Origin: Flexilinea flocculi
GTDB lineage: Bacteria > Chloroflexota > Anaerolineae > Anaerolineales > Anaerolineaceae
DNA length: 64,000 nt
Direction of reading: 5' to 3'
Assembly (NCBI RefSeq): GCF_001192795.1
Contig: NZ_DF968181.1
Span: 1,045,101 to 1,109,100 of the forward strand
Of this stretch, positions 1 to 11,000 are shown piece by piece (position 1 is the stretch's first letter; each line of letters begins with the position of its first letter). The position numbers and the translations under genes were made by a program. The notes under the pieces are model-generated. The model did no database searches and was not told the origin of the DNA. It saw nothing but the letters and a program-made list of their open reading frames with translations.

Positions 1-1
1 T

Positions 2-1348
2 GAATTTGAACAGGCCGCTGGAGATCTCCTCGATTCAGGGGGTGCATCAATTGAGGTGATCAGTCAAACGCGTTCTACTTATCGAAAATTAATCGATAAG
101 GTTCACGGGATTTTCGTACGCCATATCGAAAAATCCGGCTGGCCGATATCGGGACGCTTATCGAATGCAGATGTGTTTGATAAATTGGTAGCACCGAAAT
201 TACTTGAAAGCGGTCGGCGCGTGGCTTATCTGTTGATCGATGCCATGCGTTATGAACTCGGTGTTGAGTTAGCAAAGCACTTGAACGAAGCTGGGCAAAT
301 TGATGTTCAGATGGCTTGCGCTCAGATGCCTACAGTCACACCCGTTGGGATGGCGACACTGTTACCCGGGGCCGGTCAAAACCTAAAAATTATGAATAAG
401 GATAATCAGTTGTTGGTCGTATTCGGTGACCAGCCATTAGCCACCGTCGCTCAACGCATGGATGTGCTGCGTAAAAAGTATGGGCAGCGTTTTGCAGAAA
501 TGGAACTGGTCCGGTTTGTCCGCGATCATCCTAAGATCGAGAATACTGTTGAACTTCTGGTCATTCGTAGTAATGACATGGATAATGATTTTGAAGCCAA
601 TCCAGAAGCGGCTCCAGGATTAATCAGTCGTACCTTCCAAAAAATCCGTTCAGCTATTTATAAATTGCGTGATTTGGGATTTCAGGATGTCATCATTGCC
701 ACCGATCATGGCTTTTTCCTGAATACAGCCATTGAGCCAGGCGATGTGTGCGCTAAACCATCAGGGAAATGGATCAATGTCCACGAGCGAACACTGCTCG
801 GTGATGGGGTAGGCGATACATCCAACCTGGTTCTACCCTCTGAAATGTTGGGGATTCGAGGGGAGTATAGCCAGGTAGCAATTCCACGAGCTTTGGTATC
901 GTACCGGGCTGGGCAATGGTATTTCCACGGCGGGCTTTCGCTTCAAGAAGCGATTGTACCCGTCATCGCAGTAAAGATTCGCGCTGCAGAGATTGGAATT
1001 GGCAGCAAACTTTCGGTGATGTTGAATTACAAGCGAGGGTCCAAAAAGATCACCACCCGATTACCAGTCATCGAAGTTGAAGCTGGAGCTTCGGATCTCT
1101 TTGCCCAGGAAACAGAGTTGTTAATAGAAGCTTACGATGTAAAAGGGCATGTTGTTGGCGAAGCGAAACCTGGCGGCCCGGTTAACCCGGCGACCAGAAT
1201 CATAATGCTAAAACCAGGGGACACCATTCCAATTACACTAAAAATGGATATGGATTTTGAGGGAAAATTTGTAGTAAAAGCGCTCGACCCCATTACGCAA
1301 ACAGCCATGGGAAAACCACTTGAATTAGAAACGGACTATACGGTGTAA
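2..1348 (+). CDS. pglZ: BREX alkaline-phosphatase-like protein PglZ (5' end missing)
   Basis: The reading frame is open from base 2 with no stop, so the gene starts upstream of the window; a GTG at 56 is only an internal codon. The visible part carries a PglZ domain (alkaline phosphatase superfamily): LLIDAMRYELG supplies a metal-binding Asp and IATDHGFFL supplies the DHG motif. In BREX, PglZ belongs to the core that couples host DNA methylation to phage exclusion. It stops 2 nt before the BrxL start, the usual pglZ-brxL order of type 1-like loci. brxC and pglX would lie upstream, outside the window. Confidence 0.9.
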   Translation, partial: EFEQAAGDLLDSGGASIEVISQTRSTYRKLIDKVHGIFVRHIEKSGWPISGRLSNADVFDKLVAPKLLESGRRVAYLLIDAMRYELGVELAKHLNEAGQIDVQMACAQMPTVTPVGMATLLPGAGQNLKIMNKDNQLLVVFGDQPLATVAQRMDVLRKKYGQRFAEMELVRFVRDHPKIENTVELLVIRSNDMDNDFEANPEAAPGLISRTFQKIRSAIYKLRDLGFQDVIIATDHGFFLNTAIEPGDVCAKPSGKWINVHERTLLGDGVGDTSNLVLPSEMLGIRGEYSQVAIPRALVSYRAGQWYFHGGLSLQEAIVPVIAVKIRAAEIGIGSKLSVMLNYKRGSKKITTRLPVIEVEAGASDLFAQETELLIEAYDVKGHVVGEAKPGGPVNPATRIIMLKPGDTIPITLKMDMDFEGKFVVKALDPITQTAMGKPLELETDYTV

Positions 1349-1350
1349 TT

Positions 1351-3429
1351 ATGGATACTTTAGACGAGAAACTGCTTGGAGTATTTGAAGGGAAAGTTGT
1401 CCGCAAAGACTTGTTACATCGTATTAAAAAGGGCACGAATGTCCCAACGTTTGTTTTGGAATTTCTATTGGCGCGGTATTGCGCCAGTGAAGATCCTAAA
1501 GAAATCCAGGAAGGATTGGAAGCTGTCCTGGCAACTCTTCAGGATAACTATGTGCGCGCCGACGAAGCGAACGCTGCACAATCGAAGGTAGCAACCAAGG
1601 GAAAACACCGCTTCATCGATAAAGTCCATGTCAACTACATTGAAAAAGAGAAGCGCCATTGGGCTGCCCTTGAAAACTTCAATTCCCAGCGGGTGGCTAT
1701 CAATGAAAAGTTTTATCGCGATAACGATCGTTTGTTAGAAGGTGGTATTTGGGCTGAAATCACCATCGGATACAACGAAATTGAAGATGATGATTACACG
1801 TTCTATGTTGAAGATCTGCGACCAATTCAATTGAGCCGGTTTGATTTCGATGGGTATGCAGCAGGTCGGAGTAAGTTTTCACGAGATGAATGGCTGGATA
1901 TTGTTTTGCGCTCTGTCGGATTAGAACCGACGAAGCTCTCTACACGATTGAAATTCCACTTTATGCTACGGTTAGCATGTTTGGTGGAACCTAACTACAA
2001 TTTTATCGAGCTAGGTCCCAGGGGAACTGGAAAATCGTACTTCTTTAGCGAATTTTCTCCCTATTCAACCCTGGTCAGTGGCGGACAGGCTACAACCCCA
2101 ATATTGTTCTACAACAATGCCCGGAAACGAACGGGCCTGGTTGGTTTCTGGGATACCGTGGCTTTTGATGAGGTCGCCGGCATCCAAATCAAAGACTCCA
2201 CAACCATCCAGATCATGAAAGATTTCATGGCAAACGGTCGTTTCTCGCGTGGAGCCGAAGTGATTGCCGATGCGAGCCTGGCATTCAACGGGAATATCGA
2301 TCATTCCATTGAACAATTAGTCAATTCGACTGAACATGATCTTTTTATTCCCATGCCAAGAGAGTTTGATCTGGCAATAATGGATCGGTTTGCCGCGTAT
2401 TTACCCGGTTGGGAAATGCCGAAGAATAGCAGTGATTTTCTAACGGGAAATTATGGTTTCATTACGGATTATTTGGCGGAAGCATTTCATCATCAATTCT
2501 CTCACACCAATCGGTACGAGGAAGTCAATAAGCGAATTCGATTGGGACAGAATGTCGAAGGCCGCGATGAAAAGGGCATCAAAAAGACAGTATGTGCTTT
2601 TCTAAAAATACTGCATCCCGATGGTCCACCCAGTGATTCGGAATTTGACGAATATGTAGCCTATGCTGTAGAAGCCAGGCGGCGTGTAAAAGAACAAATG
2701 AACAAACGAAAACCGGATGATGAGTTTGCACGAATTAACCTGTCCTATTTTGCCCCAGATGGAAAAGAAGTCGTGGTTTTTTGTCCGGAATCACGTAACG
2801 CAACTGCTACACAGCATCCATTTCGGCGTTCATTGAATTCAGGAACAAAAGAGAATCCGGAAGCAAAAACGAGGAAAGCTCAAACTAGAACAGTGGTCGA
2901 GCAACCTTCAGAAGTGGCAGTAATGGTTCAACCAGAAATTGTTTCACCGAAAGAGTTAGAACTTAGTGAAAAGCATTACACAATTTTTTATGGTGATACT
3001 GGCTATAGTTATGAGACCATTTTTGGCCCCTACTTTACAGGTGCAAAGAGTATCGAGATTGAAGATCCCTACATTCGTATGCCTCACCAAATCCAGAACC
3101 TTGTTCGCTTTTGTGAGGTTATCATCAAATTGTCGGGCATCAAACGCATCGAATTGATCACTGGGTATGACGATGAAACTCAGAAGTTGGAGATTGAACA
3201 GAAACTAGGCGACCTGAAACAAAGCTTGCTCGAAGTTGATATTGTTTTCGACTTTGACTTTAACCCAAACATTCATGATCGTGAAATTCAGCTGGATAAT
3301 GGCTGGGTGGTAAAAATTGGTCGAGGATTGGATTTCTACCAGAAACCACAAAGCTGGAATGAGATCGGCGCCAATGATCTTTCGTTGAGAAAATGCTTGG
3401 AAACGAAGGTAGATATTTACAAGGTTTAA
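1351..3429 (+). CDS. brxL: BREX Lon-like AAA+ protein BrxL
   Basis: A 692-residue protein that directly follows pglZ, so the two are co-transcribed. The Walker A motif GPRGTGKS is at about residues 222-229, followed by a LVSGGQATTP segment typical of BrxL, and a Walker B-like VAFDEVAG near 270-277. The last ~150 residues (GDTGYSYE, DPYIRMPHQ, HDREI, IKIGRGLD) look like the MIT C-terminal/phospholipase-D-like module found in many BrxL homologues. I see no clear Lon Ser-Lys dyad. BrxL forms AAA+ rings on DNA and is needed for phage exclusion in characterised BREX systems. Length and context fit the family. Confidence 0.9.
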   Translation: MDTLDEKLLGVFEGKVVRKDLLHRIKKGTNVPTFVLEFLLARYCASEDPKEIQEGLEAVLATLQDNYVRADEANAAQSKVATKGKHRFIDKVHVNYIEKEKRHWAALENFNSQRVAINEKFYRDNDRLLEGGIWAEITIGYNEIEDDDYTFYVEDLRPIQLSRFDFDGYAAGRSKFSRDEWLDIVLRSVGLEPTKLSTRLKFHFMLRLACLVEPNYNFIELGPRGTGKSYFFSEFSPYSTLVSGGQATTPILFYNNARKRTGLVGFWDTVAFDEVAGIQIKDSTTIQIMKDFMANGRFSRGAEVIADASLAFNGNIDHSIEQLVNSTEHDLFIPMPREFDLAIMDRFAAYLPGWEMPKNSSDFLTGNYGFITDYLAEAFHHQFSHTNRYEEVNKRIRLGQNVEGRDEKGIKKTVCAFLKILHPDGPPSDSEFDEYVAYAVEARRRVKEQMNKRKPDDEFARINLSYFAPDGKEVVVFCPESRNATATQHPFRRSLNSGTKENPEAKTRKAQTRTVVEQPSEVAVMVQPEIVSPKELELSEKHYTIFYGDTGYSYETIFGPYFTGAKSIEIEDPYIRMPHQIQNLVRFCEVIIKLSGIKRIELITGYDDETQKLEIEQKLGDLKQSLLEVDIVFDFDFNPNIHDREIQLDNGWVVKIGRGLDFYQKPQSWNEIGANDLSLRKCLETKVDIYKV

Positions 3430-3521
3430 TTCACGGATATCTGAGAAAGAGAAAATGAATCTGTTGGTCATCTCAAATCAATACTTTTGAATAGCTAATG
3501 GAAGCAAAGCAAGGGAAAAAT

Positions 3522-5675
3522 ATGCCCATTGGTGGAACCCCTGTCCCAAAGCGAGAAATCATTGAATTAGTCATCCGGAATATTCCTGGCGACCAAATTC
3601 GAGAAATGTTAAAAATCCAGGCTGAAACCGACTTAAGGCGTAGGCTTGATGATTTCTCAAAAAATCAATTAGTGGAGGTTCTACAATCTACGGAAAATGG
3701 ACATAATGCTCTTGAAGATACAAAAGCGAACTATCCATTATCTTCAAGCCCAACACTTTATCTGGTGTCGGTTAACTCCTGGCCAGATTTTCAACACCTT
3801 CTTGAGGCGACTACTGAACTTGCAGAACAGATGCAAGAGGCAGCGGTTCGATTTGGTCTGGATCGAACAGTAAGGTCAGTTTACATAATTACTCCTGCGA
3901 GAGAGTTTGTTACACAAATACCATTTCAAGAAATTCCTCTCGTTTATGAAAAGAAAATTGAATACGTGGTTTCTGATCCGGAGTCGGAGGACTTTGGAGA
4001 AGTTAATGTTATTTACAGTCTAGAAAAAGCAATTATCTGGTATAGCAGAGAGTTTAGGCATGCTCTTTTATTATGTGCAGATTTCCAAGCGGTTAAACCA
4101 ATTCTGTATTATTGTAGAACATTGTTAGACATTAGTTGGCAGCTTCCATATCTTTCCGAGGAAATGCTAGATCGTTTAGCAGAAGGAGCAAATCCAAGGA
4201 CAGCTTCTTTTTCACGTGTTGATGTTGATCCAATTGGCATTTTTGATGCTCAGTCCCTCACAATTTCAGATCCCTCTTTAGGAGAACTAAGATCCTATCG
4301 ATCTCTTTCCGACGATACCTCCCGACAGCAAACTTTTGGTTTTTATTCAAGTCATCCCGATTTAGTCCAAGGTGGAATGGGAATATCACGTCAATACGGC
4401 CGTATATGGACGCCAACACACTTACGAAAAGATTCCCTATTAGCCCTCTCTATCAACTTAATCCAGAAAACAGAACAGGACCTTAATAGGGAGGCTGATA
4501 TTAATCCGAATGGGTTTATAACGTACTATCGAAATGTACCTGTAACCCTTGGCAGAAAAAAACTAAGAACTCAACAACGATATTATTTCGACGAATTGAT
4601 TAAGGCGATAATTGGAGCTCGAAGGTCACGTACTCTAGAATTTCAATTTGATCCTGTTTTCGTTAGGAACCTGGTTGAACAATATCATTTCCTTGACATT
4701 GTTCCAGCACTAAATATTCACTGTGAAAATTGCGGGGATAATATCGCTCGCTGTTCAATTTGTAATTCTCCTCTAACCCCTATTGTTATGGATCACCAGC
4801 TCATTTTTCAATGCTCCACCCATCCTAATGAACCTCAATATCAAGATAATGAGTTGTTCCCCTGCGACTGTGGAGCCAATATTGAGCTGACATTTTCGGT
4901 AGATATCAGGATTCTTCCCGGGGTACAGCTTCTAAAAGCAATCCACAGGTTTTTAGGCGTATTGGAGAATCAACAATACGACGGCAGTTTTATTATCATC
5001 GGTAATGTCTTACGATTACTTTCAAGGAATAGAGTTGCAATTAACGAATATCATTTACCTGAATTCCAGATGTGGCAGACCAGAGCACATATCCACCAAC
5101 GAAATATTTCAGATGAAAGAAAAATCCAGTATCGACAGATCCTTGGACGCATAAAAGAAAAATGCATTCGAAATAATCGGCATTCAAGTTTGGAAATTTG
5201 CGCTGCTTGTATGCAAGAAGCGGTGACCACAGCTAGAATAAACTCAGGGAATGATCTTTGCCTTGCTCGATTGTTTGGTTATGCGATTGATGAAGATTTC
5301 GACGGTGTTCATCATGGCCATGAGGTTGCAGATATTCGATATCCGGATGTTTTATTGAATACCGGAGAAGAAGTCCGCTTAGGTATACATTTAAAAAGTA
5401 GGGAAAGTCATAGAGTTCATGGTTTAGGGAGATCAGTATCGTGTATCAAAGGACTTTATACTCAGTATTGTTATTCTGCATATTTAGCAACACTAGGTGG
5501 TGAGGATTTGGATGTTATCGGAGTATCGGTTCCCAATGAAATTGGCGATGAAGTGAGGGAAAACTTTCAGTTCATATCCAGCCAATTTGGATATCCATTG
5601 ATTGTTCTTGACGAAGAGGATTGGCTGCGAATTATGGATGCAGCTATGGAAAAGACAGCAATCGAGCATGTGTAG
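3522..5675 (+). CDS. Unknown protein: zinc cluster plus PD-(D/E)XK-like C-terminal domain
   Basis: I do not recognise the family. An upstream ATG at 3498 is in frame, but AAGGGA sits 6 nt before the ATG at 3522, which I prefer (717 residues). Counted from there, a metal cluster has Cys401, 404, 410, 413, 430, 447 and 449 with His433. Near the end, IRYPD (Asp609), a short hairpin, then LGIHLKSRE (His623-x-Lys625) has the spacing of a PD-(D/E)XK nuclease core with His in place of the first acid; the function is inferred. It lies 92 bp after brxL, and 61 bp before a HerA-type ATPase on the same strand. The pairing suggests an ATPase-nuclease defence unit. Confidence 0.7.
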   Translation: MPIGGTPVPKREIIELVIRNIPGDQIREMLKIQAETDLRRRLDDFSKNQLVEVLQSTENGHNALEDTKANYPLSSSPTLYLVSVNSWPDFQHLLEATTELAEQMQEAAVRFGLDRTVRSVYIITPAREFVTQIPFQEIPLVYEKKIEYVVSDPESEDFGEVNVIYSLEKAIIWYSREFRHALLLCADFQAVKPILYYCRTLLDISWQLPYLSEEMLDRLAEGANPRTASFSRVDVDPIGIFDAQSLTISDPSLGELRSYRSLSDDTSRQQTFGFYSSHPDLVQGGMGISRQYGRIWTPTHLRKDSLLALSINLIQKTEQDLNREADINPNGFITYYRNVPVTLGRKKLRTQQRYYFDELIKAIIGARRSRTLEFQFDPVFVRNLVEQYHFLDIVPALNIHCENCGDNIARCSICNSPLTPIVMDHQLIFQCSTHPNEPQYQDNELFPCDCGANIELTFSVDIRILPGVQLLKAIHRFLGVLENQQYDGSFIIIGNVLRLLSRNRVAINEYHLPEFQMWQTRAHIHQRNISDERKIQYRQILGRIKEKCIRNNRHSSLEICAACMQEAVTTARINSGNDLCLARLFGYAIDEDFDGVHHGHEVADIRYPDVLLNTGEEVRLGIHLKSRESHRVHGLGRSVSCIKGLYTQYCYSAYLATLGGEDLDVIGVSVPNEIGDEVRENFQFISSQFGYPLIVLDEEDWLRIMDAAMEKTAIEHV

Positions 5676-5736
5676 ATAAAAAAATGACAGATACAATCTT
5701 AGACAATTTAACTCTACTAATATTTAAGGGGGGAAA

Positions 5737-7887
5737 ATGATTGAAGCAATTGAACAACCATCAAAAAATGTAAAACCGATCATACGTCTTGGAATTCTCG
5801 TTTTTGGCCTTGTTGCTCTCATATGGATTAGTTACAGTTTAACTGGTACGATTTTTCCCTCTGACAATCGTCAAGCAAATATTTTTCAAAGCGGTTTATT
5901 GATGGTTATTTTAGGCTCGCTTTTCCTTGAGGATAAATTTACAAGGCCTATAGATGCCGTAATAAATGCATTAACTGCTGGCATATCTTTAATTACAGTT
6001 TACTCCGTCACAAATGACATTTGGTGGGATAGCTTATTTGGTTATTGTGTAGTTATTTTTCTCACCGCAATCATTTGTGTAGCTTTAGGAGTTCCTGGTG
6101 AATCTTCAGGTTGGCGAAAAGTAATTAGCCAACTACTCTACAATTTTTCAACTCGGCTGGGCAACTCGCGAATACTATTTAGCATTATTTTCTTATACTC
6201 AGTGTTTTCATATTATGGCTTCCAATCCTATCAGTCAGGTGTTTTAGTTCTATTTTGGGGCGTTTATATTGCTATATGGCCTCTTAAAATCCCAAATATT
6301 TTCCAGTCACTATTCGTTAGAGGAACAGAACTTCCAAATCGTTGTGGAACTATTATTCGAATGGAAGATCCTGACTTGGTACTGGTAGAACTAAAACCTT
6401 CCGTAAAGTGGTCTTCAGAACATTTATTTTTAGCATGTACTGGTGAGAATGAGCCAAAAATTGTTTTACCTTTATTTAGTCAAGTACAAAATAATCGTCT
6501 TGTTGGTACAGGATTATGCTTAGATAGACCAGAGTCTGAAATCAAACAGATTTCTTGTGGAGGTCTCTATGATTTGAGTGAGATCCAAGGGAATACATCA
6601 GAAGAAGTAAAGAAATTCTTCCAGTTAAAGGCAAATACGCTTCCCGTAGGTTTAGTATCTGAAGGTTCAACTATTGGGAAAATAAAATTTGAAACATGGC
6701 CATCTGCAAATTTGTCTGAAGGGCTTTTGGTTTTCAGTATTATCAATGGTTCCCAAATCTTTTACCAAGTAATTGAAGGCAATACCCGCAATGAGGAACT
6801 TACAAATAATAAACACGGTTTCTTTGTAGCTGAAGCAATACAACTTGGAACCCTTGATCCAGTACAGGGATTCTTAAAATACCCATGGTTGCCTGGTATA
6901 AATTCGGCAGTATTTCTTGTAACAGAAAATTTAGCTCCAGAACCTCCGATGCTCCAGCCAGGAGATTTTATCTTAGGAAATACACCTTCTTCCAAAATTC
7001 CGATTATTGCTAACATTCATGATCTCCGATCTCACCATTTGGCAATTCTTGGAACAACAGGTCGAGGTAAAACTGAACTCGCCTTTGATTTGATTCGAAT
7101 TTCTATTGAAAATGAAACGCGGGTTTTCTGTGTTGATCTTACACTGCAATATGCTCAAAAACTCAACCATTTACATCCAAATTTATTAAGTCTAACCGAT
7201 GATCAAAGTATCCAACTTGGCGCAAAAATATTCGAAGCTGAAACAGGGGATTATGGTGGTGGAAAAGAAAAAAGGACATTAGAACAATTCATAAATGGAC
7301 TTCGCGAAAGCATAGATAAAACAGTAACTGAATTTCTTCAAGATGAGAAACCAAAATTAGGTCTATTCAATCTGCCCGCCATCTCTAATACTAGATCGAC
7401 AATCCAAATTACTGAGTTATATTTATCAGCAATATTTAATTATGCAAAAAGCCATCCAAACTGTAAACCTATTTGGATAATACTTGAAGAAGCTCATACC
7501 TTAACACCTGAAACTAAAACCATGGGATTAAGTGATTATCATTCCCAAGCAGTGGTTGGTAAAATTTCACAAATAGCGTTACAAGGCAGAAAATATAACG
7601 TTGGTTTGATGGTGATTGCCCAACGGACTGCGACAGTTAGTAAAACTGTTTTAACTCAATGTAATTCAGTTATTAGCTTCTCGATTTATGACCAAACTGG
7701 TTTAGATTTTCTCGCCAATATTTTCGGAAATGATTATATAAATATCATTCCAAATCTAGGTTTTTTACAGGCGATTGCATTTGGAAAAGGGATAAAAAGT
7801 ATGAGACCATTGGTTGTTGGAATCCCTAAAAGGGATATGACAAAACCAGAAGTTCAAGAAACCCCAAAAGATGATGCTAAGGAATGA
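5737..7887 (+). CDS. Membrane-anchored HerA/FtsK-type ATPase (DUF87-like)
   Basis: A 716-residue protein starting at an ATG just after a GGGGGGAAA ribosome-binding site. The first ~190 residues hold about five hydrophobic segments, so it is probably membrane-bound. The motor domain has Walker A GTTGRGKT at residues 439-446 and Walker B IILEEAH at 581-587. The later segment LQGRKYNVGLMVIAQRT is typical of the HerA/VirD4/FtsK superfamily, where it precedes the sensor region. HerA-type ATPases pump DNA and often pair with nucleases, including in phage defence (for example HerA with Sir2 or DUF4297 partners). Here the likely partner is the preceding gene. Stops before a strong hairpin at 8015-8046. 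Confidence 0.82.
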   Translation: MIEAIEQPSKNVKPIIRLGILVFGLVALIWISYSLTGTIFPSDNRQANIFQSGLLMVILGSLFLEDKFTRPIDAVINALTAGISLITVYSVTNDIWWDSLFGYCVVIFLTAIICVALGVPGESSGWRKVISQLLYNFSTRLGNSRILFSIIFLYSVFSYYGFQSYQSGVLVLFWGVYIAIWPLKIPNIFQSLFVRGTELPNRCGTIIRMEDPDLVLVELKPSVKWSSEHLFLACTGENEPKIVLPLFSQVQNNRLVGTGLCLDRPESEIKQISCGGLYDLSEIQGNTSEEVKKFFQLKANTLPVGLVSEGSTIGKIKFETWPSANLSEGLLVFSIINGSQIFYQVIEGNTRNEELTNNKHGFFVAEAIQLGTLDPVQGFLKYPWLPGINSAVFLVTENLAPEPPMLQPGDFILGNTPSSKIPIIANIHDLRSHHLAILGTTGRGKTELAFDLIRISIENETRVFCVDLTLQYAQKLNHLHPNLLSLTDDQSIQLGAKIFEAETGDYGGGKEKRTLEQFINGLRESIDKTVTEFLQDEKPKLGLFNLPAISNTRSTIQITELYLSAIFNYAKSHPNCKPIWIILEEAHTLTPETKTMGLSDYHSQAVVGKISQIALQGRKYNVGLMVIAQRTATVSKTVLTQCNSVISFSIYDQTGLDFLANIFGNDYINIIPNLGFLQAIAFGKGIKSMRPLVVGIPKRDMTKPEVQETPKDDAKE

Positions 7888-8014
7888 GAATTAATCAACT
7901 GCCCAGCTTATGGCATACATGCAGGCTCGTGGACACTTATAAACAATTGCGATTCCATATTTGATGCTTCGCGACAACAAGCTTTAAACCCATTATTTAC
8001 AAATCCTTAATGAC

Positions 8015-8046
8015 TAAACGGCCTTAATGAAAATTAAAGCCGTTTA
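8015..8046. terminator. Bidirectional terminator between convergent operons
   Basis: TAAACGGC and GCCGTTTA form the outer stem, with TTAAT/ATTAA inside. The hairpin lies in the 167-bp gap between the plus-strand HerA-like gene and the minus-strand helicase gene that converge here. It marks the edge between the BREX side and the minus-strand element core. The rest of the gap shows nothing else clear. Confidence 0.65.
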
Positions 8047-8054
8047 TGATGAAT

Positions 8055-11000
8055 CTAAATTCCAAATCCCATCTGACCCTCCAGAACTACCTCCTTTCTT
8101 CGCGTCCGTCTAACCACCACTGTCTTCTGGCTCACCCAATCATCCCAGGTCATCACTTTCGGCCCAGGAATGATCACTGCACTCGGGGTCGTCAAACTGC
8201 CCATCGGATTGTGGCTGACTTGCAGATCATCGGCAAACAAGGTCTGTAGGTCAGAGAGCTTCGCGCCCTCCAGCACATCACGAGCAAGCTGAGTGAGAAA
8301 GTCGCCTTCCTCCTCTGGAACAATCGCGCCTCCGACCTCATCCCCGTAAACTAGCTGCGCGGCTTTCATCTTTTTTCCCATCAAAGCCAGCGCTGTTGCT
8401 TCCATCGCTGACGAGTACACCGAGAAAATCGCTTTGACCGGCTGTGTCTGTCCCAATCGCCATACACGTCGCACACTTTGCCACAACGTATAGAGTGAAT
8501 ATTCGATCTCGAAGAACACCACGGTTGAGAATTGCACCAGATCGAGACCTGTTTCCACAAGCCGCGGGTTACAGATCAAAACATCGATGGTATCCACACG
8601 TTTGGCAATCCATTCTTCACGCTTGCGTGGGTCAACATTACCACTCAGGATAGAGACTCTCAGCCCATTGGCTTGCAGCGGCATCATCACCCGATCTTGA
8701 ATATCACGAGTGCCAGTCTGACGAACATAGACCAACACTTTTCGCCCTTGCTGCTTTTCTACCTTACAAAAGTCAGCTAGCCAGTTCTCTTTCGGCAGCC
8801 ATTTATGGCCATTCGGATTGATTGCCGGCAACTCCATCAACGGTACTTTTCGCACGGTTTTACCATCGCCATCATCCACCTCATCGACCACCACAACCTC
8901 ATCCCGAAAAGCGGAATTCGGTCGTGCTAGAGTCCATTGAAGCCAGGTGGATAGGTAACGACTGGATTGGATCGCCAGTTGTTTCAGACTTCTATCCATG
9001 TTGTGATATTGCTGTCCCTGATCATCGAGCATATCCAGGGCAACCACTTCCTCCTTATACGACGGCAGAGCCAGGTTCAGATCTTTCAGGCTCAGGAATA
9101 TGGTGGTATCCAATAACCGGCTCACGATGGCCGGGCTGACACCCGGCTGTTCTTTAGCCTGATTACGGTAGCACCGGTTACCAGTGTACACGCCATCTTC
9201 ATCCGCGTCTTCGTTGCGCCTCCGTCTTCGGGTAGTTTCAAGCACTCCATACAACCGCGCCCAGCGTTTCTCGTCATGGAAAGCAAAATCACGGCGGACA
9301 CCATGATTCAGGCGATGCAGCAGCCAGAATATTGAGGTGCTTTTGCCACCAAAGAATGTCCCGGTGAGAGTCAGCGTCCACTTAGTTGATGTTACCAATT
9401 GGTGAAACGCCACACCACGATCCGACGACTTGGATTTGAACTGATGGACCTCATCGGCTATCAGAAGCTTGAAAGCGCCCTTAGCATGTTTGGTAATGTA
9501 CTCCGAAATGCTATGTCGCCTCGCCCCGTTGAACTCAAACAGAGGTGTCCTACATGGACGCATGCCCCATACCGAGTCACCGTTGGCATCAAGTTTCATC
9601 CTCCCGTCTGCATCCAACTCCCAGCCAGGAATTCGATTGTGACAGAATTGGCGTTTTTCTGCCAATTCTGAGGCATCGGTCACAGGAACGTTGAATCCGT
9701 CCTTTTCGACCATCACGACCTTACCACAACCAGGACAAGCACAGGCATCCACAATCTTTCCAGTCAGTGGGTCTCTTGCTTTCCTGTTGATAACCGCCGG
9801 CTGCCATCCTGCCCCGAACTTGGCAGAGGTGTGTGCTACCACTGCCACCCATTTTGGCTTTGGACCTCCTTTCATTTGAGCAGTGTCATACGCTGCCTTA
9901 TATTGATCCAGGAATTCACGGACATCGTTCACATCATAAACTTCGTCACTATTCCGACCGATGCGGCGGATTTCTCGTGCATATGCTCCTGGGATCACTT
10001 CCTCGATTTCGCGGATCCATTTGGGTACAAGGTGTGGAGGACAAAGCACGATTGCCGGGTAAGCATCCAGCAGCTCTATCACGCCAGTCGATATTGTCGT
10101 CTTTCCAGTCCCCATTTCTGCCTGGCAGTTAGCCACGCCATTTTTACGAATTGAACGAGCCAACGCCGCTGCCGCATGTCTTTGCGCAGGAAGCAAACCA
10201 GCACGCTCTTGTCCGGGGAGTGCTTTTCGTAGAGTACCAAGCCTATCGAGGGCTGCAATTTCGTTTACGGTTGGGTCCAGATTGTAGATGGGTTTATAGG
10301 TTTCCAGTACATGAGCAGCGATCTTCTCGCCGTGAACTTTCATGAACTCTGAAAGACCTTTAACATCCTGGATCACCTGGATACCATCCTGCTTCAACAC
10401 AGCCACCGTAGTAACAAAACGATCCTTGTAGATTTCAACGACTGTATCCGCTTCTTTGGCATCCGGCTGCTCAGTCTTTTCGACCACCTTGATTACTCGT
10501 CCCTTGATTAGCATTGGTTTACCTTCTTCATCGGTCAATTTCACCGTGCCCATCATGCCAGAGGCCATGAGCATAGCGATATGACCTTTCTTCAAGGGCA
10601 TGACCGGTTGGGAGAGATGAGCCAGACCACGCGTTGGGCGTATCAGGTCAAGCCAATCACTGGTCTTATGGGCACCTGCTTCCTTCGTAGCTTCAACCAC
10701 CTCTTCCGGTTCCCAATCCGTTCGCTTGAACATAACTGGTTTGCCATTTGCACCTCGTAATGGCGCAGGCAATAGTTCATAGATCGGTTCAACAGCGGGA
10801 TGGATAGGTTCCAGTTCAGTTGATGCCAGGCTTTGAAGCGAAAGAACCTCCTTGTCTGTGGGCAACTGGTAGAGTTTGCGCTTGTATGCCAACACCACCA
10901 CCTGCTTAAACTTCTCGTACAATCCATCCGGAAACCGATAGATCGTGATAGCTTCATAATGCCCGGCTAACAGCCGAGCAACTTCAACCATTCCCAGGAT

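Noticed and set aside
1-3429. Complete BREX system
   Set aside because: Only PglZ (partial) and BrxL are inside the window; brxA, brxB, brxC and pglX would be upstream.
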